Source: an uncultured bacterium
GTDB taxonomy: Bacteria; Krumholzibacteriota; Krumholzibacteriia; LZORAL124-64-63
NCBI GenBank assembly: GCA_903912525.1
Contig: CAIWHK010000019.1
Location: 1 to 54,927, forward strand
Length of the DNA: 54,927 nt
Direction: 5' to 3'
Shown: positions 8,002 through 18,630 of the stretch, piece after piece
Layout: the number at the start of each line of letters is the position of its first letter
Position numbering within the stretch: position 1 is the first letter of the stretch
Program-made: the position numbers and the translations under genes
Notes under the pieces: generated by a model
The model's input: only the letters and a program-made list of their open reading frames with translations
Databases searched by the model: none
Told to the model about the DNA's origin: nothing

Positions 8002-10524
8002 ATGTCTTCGCTCTTCTGCGCGCGCCGCATTGCATTGGCGCTGCTGCTCGCCACGCTGGCCGGCGCCTCCCTGTCGCTGGCGGCCGCCCCGGCCGAACAG
8101 ATCAACCCGCTGGCCGTGCAGGGCCCGGTGGCGCTCGAGTTCGCCGTCAAGGCAATGGTCGCGGTGCCCGCCTTCGACGCGCAGCCGGTCGATCGCGACG
8201 TCGCCATCACCGAGGACATCGCGCGCGAGGAAGCCGGCGAAGCGCCGCGTTTCGCGCTGCCGCAGGCCGTCAGCATGACCCCCGAGACGGCGGGTGGCTG
8301 GGAGGTCCTGAACGAGCAGTTCGTCATGTGGCGCCTGCGCGTGACCGCTCCCGGGGCGATGTCGCTGAACCTGGGCTTTACCGAGTACCGGCTGCCCAAG
8401 GGCGGCCGCCTGTCCCTGTACCCGACCGACGTCAAGAGCTTCGATGACCCGCGCGGCGTGCGCACGTTCACCGACCAGGACAACGAGGACCACGGCCAGC
8501 TGTGGAGCCCCGTCGTGGTGTCGGACGACATCATGGTCGAGCTGGTCCTGCCGGTCGAGTCGCGCCACGACTACGACCTGGTCATCGGCTCGGTCAACCG
8601 CGGTTACCGCTTCTTCGGCGAGAACCTGGCGCAGATGCAGGAAGACAAGGCCGGGACCTGCAACGTCGACGTCATCTGCCCCGAGGGCGACGCCTGGCGC
8701 CTGGAGATCAACTCGGTCGGCGTCATCACGACCGGCGGTGCGCTGATGTGCACGGGTTCGATGCTCAACAACACGGCCCGCGACGGTACGCCGTACTTCC
8801 TGACGGCCAACCACTGCGGCATCAACAGCGGCAACGCGGCTTCGCTGGTCGTCTACTGGAACTTCCAGAGCCCGACCTGCGGCGCGCAAAGCGGCGGCAG
8901 CCTGACCGACTTCCAGACCGGCTCGGTGTTCCTGGCCGCGGCGGCGACCTCCGACTTCACGCTGGTGCGGATGGACGACCCCGTGAACAGCGCCCACAAG
9001 GTGTCGTTCGCCGGCTGGGAGAAGTCGACCGCCGACCCGACGAGCGCGACGGCCATCCACCATCCGAACTGCGACGAGAAGAGCATCAGCTTCGAGAACC
9101 AGCCGACGAGCACGACGACCTACCTGAGCAACGCGGTGCCCGGCGACGGCACGCACATCTGCATCACCGACTGGGACACCGGCACGACCGAGCCCGGTTC
9201 GTCGGGTTCGCCGCTGTTCGACCAGAACCACCGCGTCGTCGGCCAGTTGCACGGCGGCTACGCGGCCTGCGGCAACAATTCGTCCGACTGGTACGGCCGC
9301 CTCTCGCGCTCCTTCAGCGCCATCAGCGCCTGGCTGGACCCGACGGCCAGCGGCGTCAGCAACGTCGACACGTACGCACCCTGGTCCGTCGGCATGAGCG
9401 TGGCCGGCGGCAACTTCGCCGCCGAGGGCAACTACGGCGGGCCGTTCACGCCGACGAGCGCCAGCTACGTGGTCAGCAACAACAACCCGGGCCCGATCAA
9501 CTACACGGTGTCCGATGACGCCGCGTGGACCGACATCACGAACGCCAGCGGCACCATCGCCGCCGGCGGCTCGGCGACGGTCATCGTGGCGCTCAACACT
9601 GCGGCGAACACGAAGCCGGACGGCATCTACACCGGCATCGTGACCTTCACGAACACGACCGACGGCCAGGGCGACGCGACGCGTACGCTTCGCCTGAAGG
9701 TCGGCGTGCCGACGCTTCAGGTCAGCTTCCCGCTGGACACCAACCCGGGCTGGACGATGGGCACGGGCTGGGCCTTCGGCGTGCCGCTGGGCGGCGGCGG
9801 GGCCTACGGCACCAAGGACCCGACCAGCGGCCACACCGGCACGAATGTCGTCGGCTACAACCTGGCCGGCGACTACCCGAACAGCATGGCCGAGTCGCAC
9901 CTGACCACGACGGCCGTCAACTGCTCGGCCATGGTCGGCACCACGCTGAAGTTCTGGCGCTGGCTCAACGTCGAACAGCCTTCCTACGACCACGCCTACG
10001 TGCGCGTCAGCGGCGACGGCGGCGCCACCTGGACCAATGTCTGGGCCAACGCAGCCACCATCACGGACGCTGTCTGGTCGCAGGTGACCTACGACATCAG
10101 CGCCGTGGCCGACGGCAAGTCGAACGTGCTGATCCGCTGGACGATGGGCACGACCGACAGCAGCTGGACGTTCTCGGGCTGGAACATCGACGACGTCGAG
10201 CTGTGGGCGATGCCCAGCTACGTCGCGGGCGTGGGCGACGTGCCGACGCGCCAGTTGGTCGTGGGCAACCATCCGAACCCGTTCAACCCGCTGACGAAGG
10301 TCGAGTTCGCGTTGGACGCGGCCGGCCTGGTGAAGCTGGACGTCTACGACATGCACGGGCGGCTGGTGCGCCAGTTGGTGTCCGAGAGCCTGCCCGCCGG
10401 CGCGCACAGCCGGGTGTGGGACGGCCTGGACAACGACGGCCGCAAGGTCGGCAGCGGCGTCTACCTGGCGCGGCTGCAGGCCAACGGCCAGACGGCTGAG
10501 CACAAGATGGTGCTGCTGAAGTAG
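8002..10524 (+). CDS. Exported lysyl-endopeptidase-like S1 serine protease with C-terminal sorting domain
   Basis: 840 residues. Signal peptide at 1-~28 (MSSLFCARRIALALLLATLAG). The trypsin-like protease domain (about 200-450) has the triad H271 (LTANHCG), D318 (TSDFTLV) and S401 (EPGSSGSPLF), in the style of lysyl endopeptidase/protease I. After it come a BACON-like beta domain (about 475-570), a jelly-roll/MAM-like domain (about 575-735) and an ~85-residue FlgD-like domain starting 'NHPNPFNPLTKVEF' and ending 'AEHKMVLLK'. The last domain matches the type-A sorting domains used by the type IX secretion system in Bacteroidota, so surface display or secretion is likely. No secretion-machinery gene lies in the window. 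It is monocistronic, with its own promoter and terminator. Confidence 0.88.
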   Translation: MSSLFCARRIALALLLATLAGASLSLAAAPAEQINPLAVQGPVALEFAVKAMVAVPAFDAQPVDRDVAITEDIAREEAGEAPRFALPQAVSMTPETAGGWEVLNEQFVMWRLRVTAPGAMSLNLGFTEYRLPKGGRLSLYPTDVKSFDDPRGVRTFTDQDNEDHGQLWSPVVVSDDIMVELVLPVESRHDYDLVIGSVNRGYRFFGENLAQMQEDKAGTCNVDVICPEGDAWRLEINSVGVITTGGALMCTGSMLNNTARDGTPYFLTANHCGINSGNAASLVVYWNFQSPTCGAQSGGSLTDFQTGSVFLAAAATSDFTLVRMDDPVNSAHKVSFAGWEKSTADPTSATAIHHPNCDEKSISFENQPTSTTTYLSNAVPGDGTHICITDWDTGTTEPGSSGSPLFDQNHRVVGQLHGGYAACGNNSSDWYGRLSRSFSAISAWLDPTASGVSNVDTYAPWSVGMSVAGGNFAAEGNYGGPFTPTSASYVVSNNNPGPINYTVSDDAAWTDITNASGTIAAGGSATVIVALNTAANTKPDGIYTGIVTFTNTTDGQGDATRTLRLKVGVPTLQVSFPLDTNPGWTMGTGWAFGVPLGGGGAYGTKDPTSGHTGTNVVGYNLAGDYPNSMAESHLTTTAVNCSAMVGTTLKFWRWLNVEQPSYDHAYVRVSGDGGATWTNVWANAATITDAVWSQVTYDISAVADGKSNVLIRWTMGTTDSSWTFSGWNIDDVELWAMPSYVAGVGDVPTRQLVVGNHPNPFNPLTKVEFALDAAGLVKLDVYDMHGRLVRQLVSESLPAGAHSRVWDGLDNDGRKVGSGVYLARLQANGQTAEHKMVLLK

Positions 10525-10553
10525 GGCGCCGCGTAGGCACCTGAAGACGGAAA

Positions 10554-10590
10554 GGCGGACCGGTCGTGAAGGCCGGTCCGCCTGCTTTTC
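10554..10590. terminator. Bidirectional terminator between convergent genes
   Basis: GGCGGACCGG (10554-10563) pairs with CCGGTCCGCC (10573-10582), followed by TGCTTTT on the plus strand and preceded by AAAG (CTTT on the minus strand). It serves the S1 protease gene and possibly the convergent minus-strand operon ending at 10619. Confidence 0.85.
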
Positions 10591-10618
10591 CCCGGGAGCC
10601 CGCCGCCGCTGACGGACT

Positions 10619-11767
10619 CTATTGCGTCTCGAAGAAGTCCCCGCCGATGCCCACCGGCACATGGCGCAGCGAGCCGATCGTGATGCCGGCCAGCATGCGC
10701 TCGTTGTCGTTGACGCCGACGAAGAAGCCGGGCTGCAGCTTGCCGACCTTCACCAGCCCTGGGTACAGGTTCAGCCGGTAGCGGTAGTCCTTCGAGCGCG
10801 CGAACTGCAGCGACGCCAGCAGCGAGTTGTCCCGGTCGTAGAAGAACCCGCCCGAGACCGCCAGGTCGACCGTCTTGCTGAGGTTGTCCAGTTCCAGCAG
10901 GTTCTTGGCCCGCAGGCCGAGCCCGAAACTGAAGCAGCGGCCCTGGTCGTCGGTGTGGGACAGGCCCAGTTCGGCGTCGGCGCCCCAGTGGTAGAAGATC
11001 GCGCGGTGGCCTTCCTTGTCGAGGTTGTACTTCATCACGTAGTTCTGGCCGTTGTTCTGCAGCTCCTGCTTCTCGGGCATCCAGACGGCCGGATACGACC
11101 AGTCGGCCATGTGCAGCTTGTTGCTGAAGAAGCGCGCCACGTTCTCGTGGCTGAACAGCCAGATGCCGGCCGGGTTGAAGATCCAGAAGTCGGCCACCGG
11201 GTCGGGGTTCCGGCCCACGTAGCTGTCGTTTTCCACCACCTCGTTGAGGAAGTGGTAGCAGAACAGCGTGGCGCCCGCCCACGTCCGGGGATGATCGACG
11301 CCGTGGTAGCGGTAGTATTCCTCCATCGCGCGGTAGCTCATGCCCCCGCCCAGGAGGTGGTTCATGTAGTTGGGCCAGTACTGGCCGCCGTTGGCGCTGA
11401 ACGAGACCGGCAGCACCTCGCGCTGGAAGAAATCCCAGAACCCGCTGTGCGAGACCGCCCACTGGGGGTGCAGCAGGTTGTCGACCACGTTGCGCGCGCC
11501 GGTGGCGTAGTCGATGTCGCCGGGGCGGTTGGAGCGGTTCTCCATCTGCATGATGCCGAAGCCGCCGTTGACGACCAGGCGCAGCGGGTGCACCAGCGAC
11601 TGCGAGCCGTAGTCGAGGCCGCGGTAGTAGAAGTAGGTGCCCTGGTGCCCGGGGATGGAATCCGGCGGCGCGGTGGTCGCCGCGGCCGTGCCCGCGCAAC
11701 CGAGCGCCAGTGCGGCGCAGACCGCTTCCGCGGCCAGGCGATTGCGGAGGTGGCGCGCCATCCTCAT
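10619..11767 (-). CDS. Exported or outer-membrane protein of unknown function
   Basis: 382 residues. I do not recognise the family with confidence. A signal peptide is visible (LRNRLAAEAVCAALALGCAG, cleavage near AAA-TT). The mature part is rich in aromatic residues and glycine. It contains 'GTYFYYRGLDYGSQS', 'VDHPRTWAGATLFCYHFLNEVVEN' and 'FWIFNPAGIWLF', then an alternating-strand C-terminal half ('FSFGLGLRAKNL', 'VDLAVSGGFFYDR', 'KLQPGFFVGVNDN') typical of outer-membrane beta-barrel strands. It is the last gene of the minus-strand operon; its start ATG overlaps the stop of the HD gene (ATGA), so translation is coupled. A second ATG six bases in (11761) is an alternative start. It may be distantly DUF3943-like, but this is weak. 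Confidence 0.65.
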   Translation of the reverse strand: MRMARHLRNRLAAEAVCAALALGCAGTAAATTAPPDSIPGHQGTYFYYRGLDYGSQSLVHPLRLVVNGGFGIMQMENRSNRPGDIDYATGARNVVDNLLHPQWAVSHSGFWDFFQREVLPVSFSANGGQYWPNYMNHLLGGGMSYRAMEEYYRYHGVDHPRTWAGATLFCYHFLNEVVENDSYVGRNPDPVADFWIFNPAGIWLFSHENVARFFSNKLHMADWSYPAVWMPEKQELQNNGQNYVMKYNLDKEGHRAIFYHWGADAELGLSHTDDQGRCFSFGLGLRAKNLLELDNLSKTVDLAVSGGFFYDRDNSLLASLQFARSKDYRYRLNLYPGLVKVGKLQPGFFVGVNDNERMLAGITIGSLRHVPVGIGGDFFETQ

Positions 11768-13029
11768 ACGAGGTCGATGATCGACCCGAAATCCGGGTCG
11801 AACAGCCGCTTGTAGATGCGCGAGGCGAACCCGTCGGTCATGCCGGCCAGGTAATCGCAGATGACCCGCGCGCCGGCGCGGTGGTCGCCGTCGGCGCGCG
11901 CGATCTCGGCCTCGAAGTCGCGCGACAGCAATCCGTGCGCGGGGGCGCCGTCGCTCAGGTAGTTCTCCGACAGGGCGTTGAACACGCGCTCGAGCATGAA
12001 ACCGCCCTTGTGCTCGAGCTGGCAGACCTGCGGCGAGCGGAACACCAGCTGCCGGGCCAGGCGGGCGTACAGTTTCTGCTCGCGCACCACCACGGGGTCG
12101 ATCTCCAGCCCGAACCGGTAGCGGTTCGTGCGGTCGCTCATGAAGTTCGTCCGCTCGACCAGCGTACAGGCCTCGACGAAGTTGCCGATGCGACGGTTCA
12201 TCACGCGCTCGAGGTCGCCGGCATTGATGGCGGCCAGCAGCGCCTCGAGCAGCGCCGATTCCTCGGCGTCCAGCGACTGCTCGGCGGCCCACCGCCGCAC
12301 GCGCGCCTCGGTGATGAACCCGGCGTTGACGCTGTCGACCAGGTCGTTCAGCGAGTAGGCGGTGTCGTCGGCCCAGTCCATCACCTGGCACTCGATGCTG
12401 CGCAGTGCGTTGCGCTCGCGGCCCGGCGTCAGATCGGCGGGGAAGGGGCGGCCGTCGAAGACGAAGGTCAGGTAGCGTTCCTGCTCGTCGTAGAGGAAGT
12501 GGCGCGACGGGTCGTCCAGCTCGCGGAACAGCGTCTTGTACTTCAGCACGCCGTCCATGAAGGCGCGCGACGGGTTCAGGCCGCGGCGGCTGCGGCCGCT
12601 GGTGAAGATGATCTCGGTGATCAGGCGCAGTGTCTGGGCGTTGCCCTCGAAACCGCCCCAGGGCTTCATCAGGCGGTGCAGCGTGGCCTCGCCGGCGTGC
12701 CCGAAGGGCGGGTGGCCGATGTCGTGGGCCAGCGCCACCGATTCGACCAGCGCCGTGTCGAGGTGGAAATCCGGCCCCAGCTGCGGGCTGGTGGCGTTCA
12801 GGCGCCGCGTGATCGAGCCGGCGATCTGCGCCACCTCGATCGAGTGCGTCAGGCGCGTGCGGTAGAAGTCGTATTCGCCGGACAGGAACACCTGCGTCTT
12901 GGCCTGCAGGCGGCGGAACGCGGCGTTGTGGATGAGCCGGTCGTGGCCGCGCTGGAACACCGAGCGGTAGTCGGGCTGCCGGGGCTCGAGCTCCTCGATG
13001 TCGAAGTCGTTGTAGAAGGTGTTGCTCAT
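11764..13029 (-). CDS. dgt: dGTPase-like HD-domain deoxynucleotide triphosphohydrolase
   Basis: 421 residues. The HD metal site is complete: H62 (RLTHSIEVAQIA), H102-D103 (LAHDIGHPPFGH) and D218 (DWADDTAYS). 'FRRLQAKTQVF' near residue 38 is the usual N-terminal dGTPase motif. Enzymes of this family cleave dNTPs to deoxynucleoside and tripolyphosphate; substrate preference cannot be told from sequence. It is probably cytoplasmic. The start ATG 13029 was chosen because the family begins 'F..D...I..S.AFRRL...' and a GAGAAG element lies upstream; a GTG eight codons earlier is possible. It is the third gene of a four-gene minus-strand operon, 17 bases after the methyltransferase and overlapping the next gene by four bases. 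Confidence 0.9.
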   Translation of the reverse strand: MSNTFYNDFDIEELEPRQPDYRSVFQRGHDRLIHNAAFRRLQAKTQVFLSGEYDFYRTRLTHSIEVAQIAGSITRRLNATSPQLGPDFHLDTALVESVALAHDIGHPPFGHAGEATLHRLMKPWGGFEGNAQTLRLITEIIFTSGRSRRGLNPSRAFMDGVLKYKTLFRELDDPSRHFLYDEQERYLTFVFDGRPFPADLTPGRERNALRSIECQVMDWADDTAYSLNDLVDSVNAGFITEARVRRWAAEQSLDAEESALLEALLAAINAGDLERVMNRRIGNFVEACTLVERTNFMSDRTNRYRFGLEIDPVVVREQKLYARLARQLVFRSPQVCQLEHKGGFMLERVFNALSENYLSDGAPAHGLLSRDFEAEIARADGDHRAGARVICDYLAGMTDGFASRIYKRLFDPDFGSIIDLV

Positions 13030-13046
13030 CGGCTTTCGCTTCTCCG

Positions 13047-13868
13047 TCACGCGGTTCTTGCGCCCGTCCGGCGCTGGCGCGCCGCCTCGTAAAGGAGCAC
13101 GGCCGCGGCCGTCGCCACGTTCAGCGAGTCGCCGGCGCCGTGCATGGGGATCTTCACCGTGCCGTCGCAGGCGGCCCTGAGCATGGGGGTCAGGCCGTCG
13201 TGCTCGGCGCCCAGGACCAGGGCCACAGGGCCGGTCAGGTCGCAGGCATCCCAAAGATCGGCGCCGCCGGGGTCGGCCGCCAGCAGGCGGATGCCGCGGC
13301 TGCGCAGCCAGGCGGTGATCTCGTCGCGCGGGGCCGCCACCGTGGGCACCGTGAAGTACGCGCCCCGCGAAGCGCGCAGCACGTTCGGGTTGTCCGTGTC
13401 GGCGCCGCCGCAGGCCAGCACCGCGTGGGCGCCGACGCCGTCGGCGATGCGCAGGACGGCGCCCAGGTTGCCGGGCTTCTCGACGTCCTCGAGCACCACG
13501 ACCAGCGCCGGGCGCGAGGCGGGCAGCACCAGTTCCTCCAGCCGCCGGACGTGGCGCGGCGCCACCACGAGCAGGCCGTCGGACTTCTCGCGGTAGGCGA
13601 CCTTGTCCATCACCATGGCCGTCACCTCGACGCCCGCCACGCCGTCATGGCGGATGGCGTCGTACAGGGCCCGGGCGGCGCCGTCCATCCGCTCGGGGCA
13701 GGCCCAGATTTCCTGGAACGGGAAGCCGGCCGCGCGGGCGCGCTCGATCACGAGGCCTTCCTCGATGAGGAACACGCCGGCCTGCTCGCGCTCGCGCCGC
13801 TCGCGCAGGCGCACCAGCGACTTCACGCGGGGGTTGGCCAGGCTGGCGATCTTCAGCGCAGGGATCAC
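13047..13868 (-). CDS. SpoU/TrmH-family RNA 2'-O-methyltransferase
   Basis: A 273-residue SPOUT enzyme using S-adenosylmethionine to methylate ribose in rRNA or tRNA. The three signature motifs are present: motif 1 'DVEKPGNLGAVLRIAD', motif 2 'LVLGAEHDGL' and motif 3 'IPMHGAGDSLNVATAAAVLL'. An N-terminal ~100-residue RNA-binding segment (SpoU substrate-binding type, 'VKSLVRLRERREREQAGVFLIEEG') precedes the catalytic domain. The start is GTG at 13868, three bases after the thioesterase stop, so the two are surely co-transcribed. The exact RNA target (RlmB-, TrmH- or TsnR-like) is not decidable here. Confidence 0.9.
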   Translation of the reverse strand: MIPALKIASLANPRVKSLVRLRERREREQAGVFLIEEGLVIERARAAGFPFQEIWACPERMDGAARALYDAIRHDGVAGVEVTAMVMDKVAYREKSDGLLVVAPRHVRRLEELVLPASRPALVVVLEDVEKPGNLGAVLRIADGVGAHAVLACGGADTDNPNVLRASRGAYFTVPTVAAPRDEITAWLRSRGIRLLAADPGGADLWDACDLTGPVALVLGAEHDGLTPMLRAACDGTVKIPMHGAGDSLNVATAAAVLLYEAARQRRTGARTA

Positions 13869-13871
13869 GGC

Positions 13872-14303
13872 TCAGGCCTCCTGTCGGCAGGCGGCGCGCA
13901 CGGCTTCGGGCAGCGCCACGGGCCGCCGGCGCGCGTAATCGAAGCAGACCATGCCGGTCTCGACCAGCGCCACTTCATCGCCATCGTCCGGCCTGGTCAC
14001 GCGCATCGCCAGGCGGAAACCCACGCGCGACGGCTCGACCGCGGCCACCTCGAAGCGCAGCATGTCGCCGGCGAACGCCTCGGCGCGGTACGACAGCGCC
14101 GCGTCGGCCATGATCAGCCCGGCGCCGCCGCAGTCCAGTTCGTTCCAGCCGTGCGCGGCCAGGAACGCGACCCGCGCCTCCTGCACCAGCGACAGCAGCC
14201 GGTCGTTGCCCAGGTGGCCGCCGTAGTTGAGGTCGGTCGTGCGCACGACGATCTCGCAGGAGAACGGGTAGGGTTCACGGGACTTGAGGTCCAGGCGCGG
14301 CAT
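13872..14303 (-). CDS. Hotdog-fold acyl-CoA thioesterase
   Basis: A 143-residue single hotdog domain. 'RTTDLNYGGHLGNDRLLSLVQEAR' contains the 4HBT-type active-site pattern, with Asp/Asn before the G-H-L turn. The later strands ('DMLRFEVAAVEPSRVGFRLAM', 'VETGMVCFDYARRRPVALP') complete the fold. Such enzymes hydrolyse acyl-CoA thioesters; the acyl group is unknown. ATG 14303 is preceded by GGAGG. It is the first gene of the four-gene minus-strand operon thioesterase - SpoU methyltransferase - HD phosphohydrolase - exported protein. There is no signal peptide. Confidence 0.85.
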   Translation of the reverse strand: MPRLDLKSREPYPFSCEIVVRTTDLNYGGHLGNDRLLSLVQEARVAFLAAHGWNELDCGGAGLIMADAALSYRAEAFAGDMLRFEVAAVEPSRVGFRLAMRVTRPDDGDEVALVETGMVCFDYARRRPVALPEAVRAACRQEA

Positions 14304-14415
14304 GACGCCTCCGGGCAGGCGGGGAAGGTGGTCGCAACGACTCCAGGACGGAAGATTAGCCCTCGGGTGGGCGGGCCGGAAGCGCTATTCCGCGCCGCGG
14401 AGTCTTCCGGAGGGG

Positions 14416-14450
14416 AAAAGGAACCGGCCCGGAGTCGCCTCCGGGCCGGT
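14416..14450 (-). terminator. Terminator of the small exported protein gene
   Basis: Read on the minus strand, ACCGGCCCGGAG and CTCCGGGCCGGT (14423-14434 and 14439-14450) form a perfect 12-bp stem with a 4-base loop, followed by TCCTTTTCCCC. It lies 37 bases past the stop of the gene ending at 14488. Confidence 0.85.
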
Positions 14451-14487
14451 CCATGGAATCCGACATCGCGCCTGGGCGCGTCGCGGA

Positions 14488-15141
14488 CTAGCGGAACAGG
14501 GCCTTCACGCCGCCGAAGGTCGTGGCCTCGTCGGCCACGGGCACCAGCGGGGCGACGATGACCGAACCGAACTGGGCGACGTCGGTGAACCACACGCAGG
14601 CGCCGATGGTCTCGAAGCCGTACTGGACGTGGCGGGCCGGGTCGTTGACCGTGGCCAGCGTCACGCTGAAGTCGCCGGAGGCCGGCAGGTTCACGATCGC
14701 CTGGTTGAACGAGGAGTAGTCCGGCGCGAAGTCGCGCACGAACGCCTTGGAGACGTGGGCCGACGTGAACGTGTTCGCCAGCACGGTGCCGATGAAGGTG
14801 ACCGACTGGCCGGCCAGCGAGCCGTTGTCGACCTGGGCATACAGGTCGGCGTACATGAGCTTGTTGCCCGGGTTGCCGGGAGCGCCGCCGCCGATGTACC
14901 AATACGGGGCCGGGTCGCCGATGGTGTTCGGGCTCAGGGTCACGTTGCCGCTCGAGAACACGGCGCACAGGTCGCCGATGCCCCAGCCGCTGCCCCACAG
15001 GTAGGTGTTGTCGAGTTCGTACACGTTCATGTAGCCGTTGACCATGGCGGCCTGGTCGACCGTGACGGTCGCGCCGAACGCGGAGCCGGCGATAACGACG
15101 CAGGCGATGAGGGCGATGAGCGCCTTAGCATTGATGCGCAT
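14488..15141 (-). CDS. Small exported protein with FGGVKALFR C-terminal tail
   Basis: 217 residues. Signal peptide at 1-~22 (MRINAKALIALIACVVIAGSAFG). The mature part looks all-beta: 'NGYMNVYELDNTYLWGSGWG', 'LMYADLYAQVDNGSLAGQSVTF', 'ASGDFSVTLATVNDP' and 'YGFETIGACVWFTDV', reminiscent of carbohydrate-binding or choice-of-anchor-type beta sandwiches. There is no transmembrane helix or basic end that would make it PEP-CTERM or LPXTG. It ends TTFGGVKALFR, a tail shared with four other exported proteins in this window. ATG 15141 was chosen for its signal peptide and AAAGAAAGG upstream. It is monocistronic, with its own promoter and terminator. Function unknown. Confidence 0.8.
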   Translation of the reverse strand: MRINAKALIALIACVVIAGSAFGATVTVDQAAMVNGYMNVYELDNTYLWGSGWGIGDLCAVFSSGNVTLSPNTIGDPAPYWYIGGGAPGNPGNKLMYADLYAQVDNGSLAGQSVTFIGTVLANTFTSAHVSKAFVRDFAPDYSSFNQAIVNLPASGDFSVTLATVNDPARHVQYGFETIGACVWFTDVAQFGSVIVAPLVPVADEATTFGGVKALFR

Positions 15142-15244
15142 TGTGTGGGCCTTTCTTTGAGGGACGCTTCTTTCAGACGTCGGCGTTTCCGGGAGAGCCG
15201 CCGTTGCGCCATGGCGCCCGCGGTGGTCCGTTCCCATGGAATCT

Positions 15245-15274
15245 ATTCTAAACTATGTTCGGTAACCGAATCAA
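15245..15274 (-). promoter_or_regulatory. Promoter with inverted repeat in the spacer, for the gene starting at 15141
   Basis: On the minus strand: TTGATT (15274-15269), 18-base spacer, TAGAAT (15250-15245), about 100 bases before the start codon. TTCGG-TAA-CCGAA (15258-15270) sits between the two boxes and overlaps the -35, where a repressor could block polymerase. The whole gap 15142-15481 is AT-rich compared with its neighbours; nothing else was recognised in it apart from the start of the pseudogene region. Confidence 0.55.
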
Positions 15275-15482
15275 GTCAGAAATGTCGTCGCGAATGCAAA
15301 TTTCCGGATGGCGGCAACCGTGATCCGCCGCAGGCGTCAAATACGGTCTTTCGATTTCTTAAATTGTTTTAATTCATAATGTTAAAAGATCGGCCAATCA
15401 GGTCCAATGAACGCTTGCCGCCGGGGTGCCCACCGGGCGTGCTCCGGGGCGCCGCTTAGGAAACCTTCCCGGGGAGGAACCC

Positions 15483-15859
15483 GTGCCCAACCGCCTGCTT
15501 CGCGCCACCGCGCCGCTTCTGTTGACGGCCCTCATGGCGACCTGCCTGCCTTCATGGCGCTCTTCGACCAGGACGCCGACATCATGCTCGTCGGCTCGGA
15601 CAAGGGCGAGGTCTGCCGGGGTCGCGCCGCCGCCGAGACGTGGGTGGGCGGGCTGCTCGCCAACAACCGCTTCGCGTGGACGATGGACCAGGTGGACATC
15701 GATGTGCACGGCGAGACGGCCTGGGCGTTCGTCGACGGGAAGATGGCCGTCAGCAGCGCGGCCACCGGCGAACAACGATCGCCGCGATCCGTCCTTGCGC
15801 GCGCGGTCCCCGTCGCGCATCCTGCCGCGCGCGCCATGACGAAGCCCAAGCGCCCGTGA
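15483..15859 (+). pseudogene. Broken SnoaL/NTF2-like lipoprotein gene
   Basis: A GTG at 15483 preceded by GGGGAGG (15471-15477) opens a convincing lipoprotein signal (VPNRLLRATAPLLLTALMATC). That frame then turns to nonsense. A different frame takes over at about 15537, reading 'GDLPAFMALFDQDADIMLVG' and then 'WVGGLLANNRFAWTMDQVD...WAFVDGKMAVS'. This is the middle of a SnoaL-like/NTF2-fold domain, in which 'GDL.AFM.LF..DA' is the usual second-helix motif. The first helix is missing, and the C-terminal strands end in Arg/Pro-rich text. I read this as a gene that lost about 20-30 codons with a frameshift after the signal peptide, and later decayed at its 3' end. It abuts the Tex gene. Confidence 0.6.
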
Positions 15860-15881
15860 ACGCCAACCCGGAGCCTGCAGC

Positions 15882-18059
<2,178 letters not shown>

Positions 18060-18082
18060 CGACGGCGCAGGAGGCGGGGACG

Positions 18083-18577
18083 ATGGGACTGGAGATCGAG
18101 CGGCGCTTCCTCGTCACGGGCGACGGTTGGCGGCCGGGTGCGGTGCCCGTCGAGATCGTGCAGGGTTACCTGTCGACCGACCCGCGGCGCGTGGTGCGGG
18201 TGCGCCTGGCGGGCGAAGCGGGGTACCTGACCGTCAAGGGACTGGCCGACGGCGCCTCGCGGGCCGAGTTCGAGTACCCGGTGCCTGCCGGCGACGCGCG
18301 TGAGCTGCTGGCCCTGTGCGGCCCGGCGATTGTTCAGAAGGTCCGCTGGACCGTCCTCCATGCCGGCCGGGAGTGGGTGGTCGACGTGTTCGGGGGCGCC
18401 AACACGGGGCTGGTGCTGGCCGAGATCGAGTTGGAGGCGCCCGACCAGGCGTTCGACCGGCCCTCCTGGGCGGGCGCCGAGGTGACCAGCCAGGCCCGGT
18501 TCGCCAACGCGAGCCTTGCCGTACGGCCGTACGCGGCGTTTTCGGCCGCCGAAAAGGGCCCTGACGGCCCGGTCTGA
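18083..18577 (+). CDS. CYTH-domain triphosphate-tunnel protein
   Basis: A 164-residue single CYTH domain. It opens with 'MGLEIERRFLV', a variant of the ExExK signature in which the lysine is arginine. It continues with 'YLSTDPRRVVRVRLAG', 'YLTVKGL..GASRAEFEYPVP', 'QKVRWTVLHAGREWVVDVF' and 'LVLAEIELEAPDQAF', the alternating charged strands that line the tunnel. Bacterial single-domain CYTH proteins act on inorganic triphosphate or related triphosphates. It is probably co-transcribed with tex and is followed, 53 bases on, by udk, which has its own promoter overlapping the end of this intergenic region. Confidence 0.88.
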   Translation: MGLEIERRFLVTGDGWRPGAVPVEIVQGYLSTDPRRVVRVRLAGEAGYLTVKGLADGASRAEFEYPVPAGDARELLALCGPAIVQKVRWTVLHAGREWVVDVFGGANTGLVLAEIELEAPDQAFDRPSWAGAEVTSQARFANASLAVRPYAAFSAAEKGPDGPV

Positions 18578-18595
18578 AGCTCCCGAAGCGGCAAA

Positions 18596-18624
18596 TTGAC
18601 ACCACCGGATGGCCCGGGTATTTT
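18596..18624 (+). promoter_or_regulatory. Near-consensus sigma-70 promoter for udk, predicting a leaderless transcript
   Basis: TTGACA (18596-18601), 17-base spacer, TATTTT (18619-18624). The udk ATG begins at 18631, seven bases after the -10 box, so the first transcribed base should be at or beside the A of the start codon. There is no Shine-Dalgarno sequence in the preceding 25 bases, which agrees with leaderless translation. Confidence 0.7.
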
Positions 18625-18630
18625 ACGCCC

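Noticed and set aside
7906-10662. 918-codon open frame opposite the S1 protease gene
   Set aside because: Same artefact of high GC3; no recognisable protein features, and it crosses the 10554-10590 terminator.
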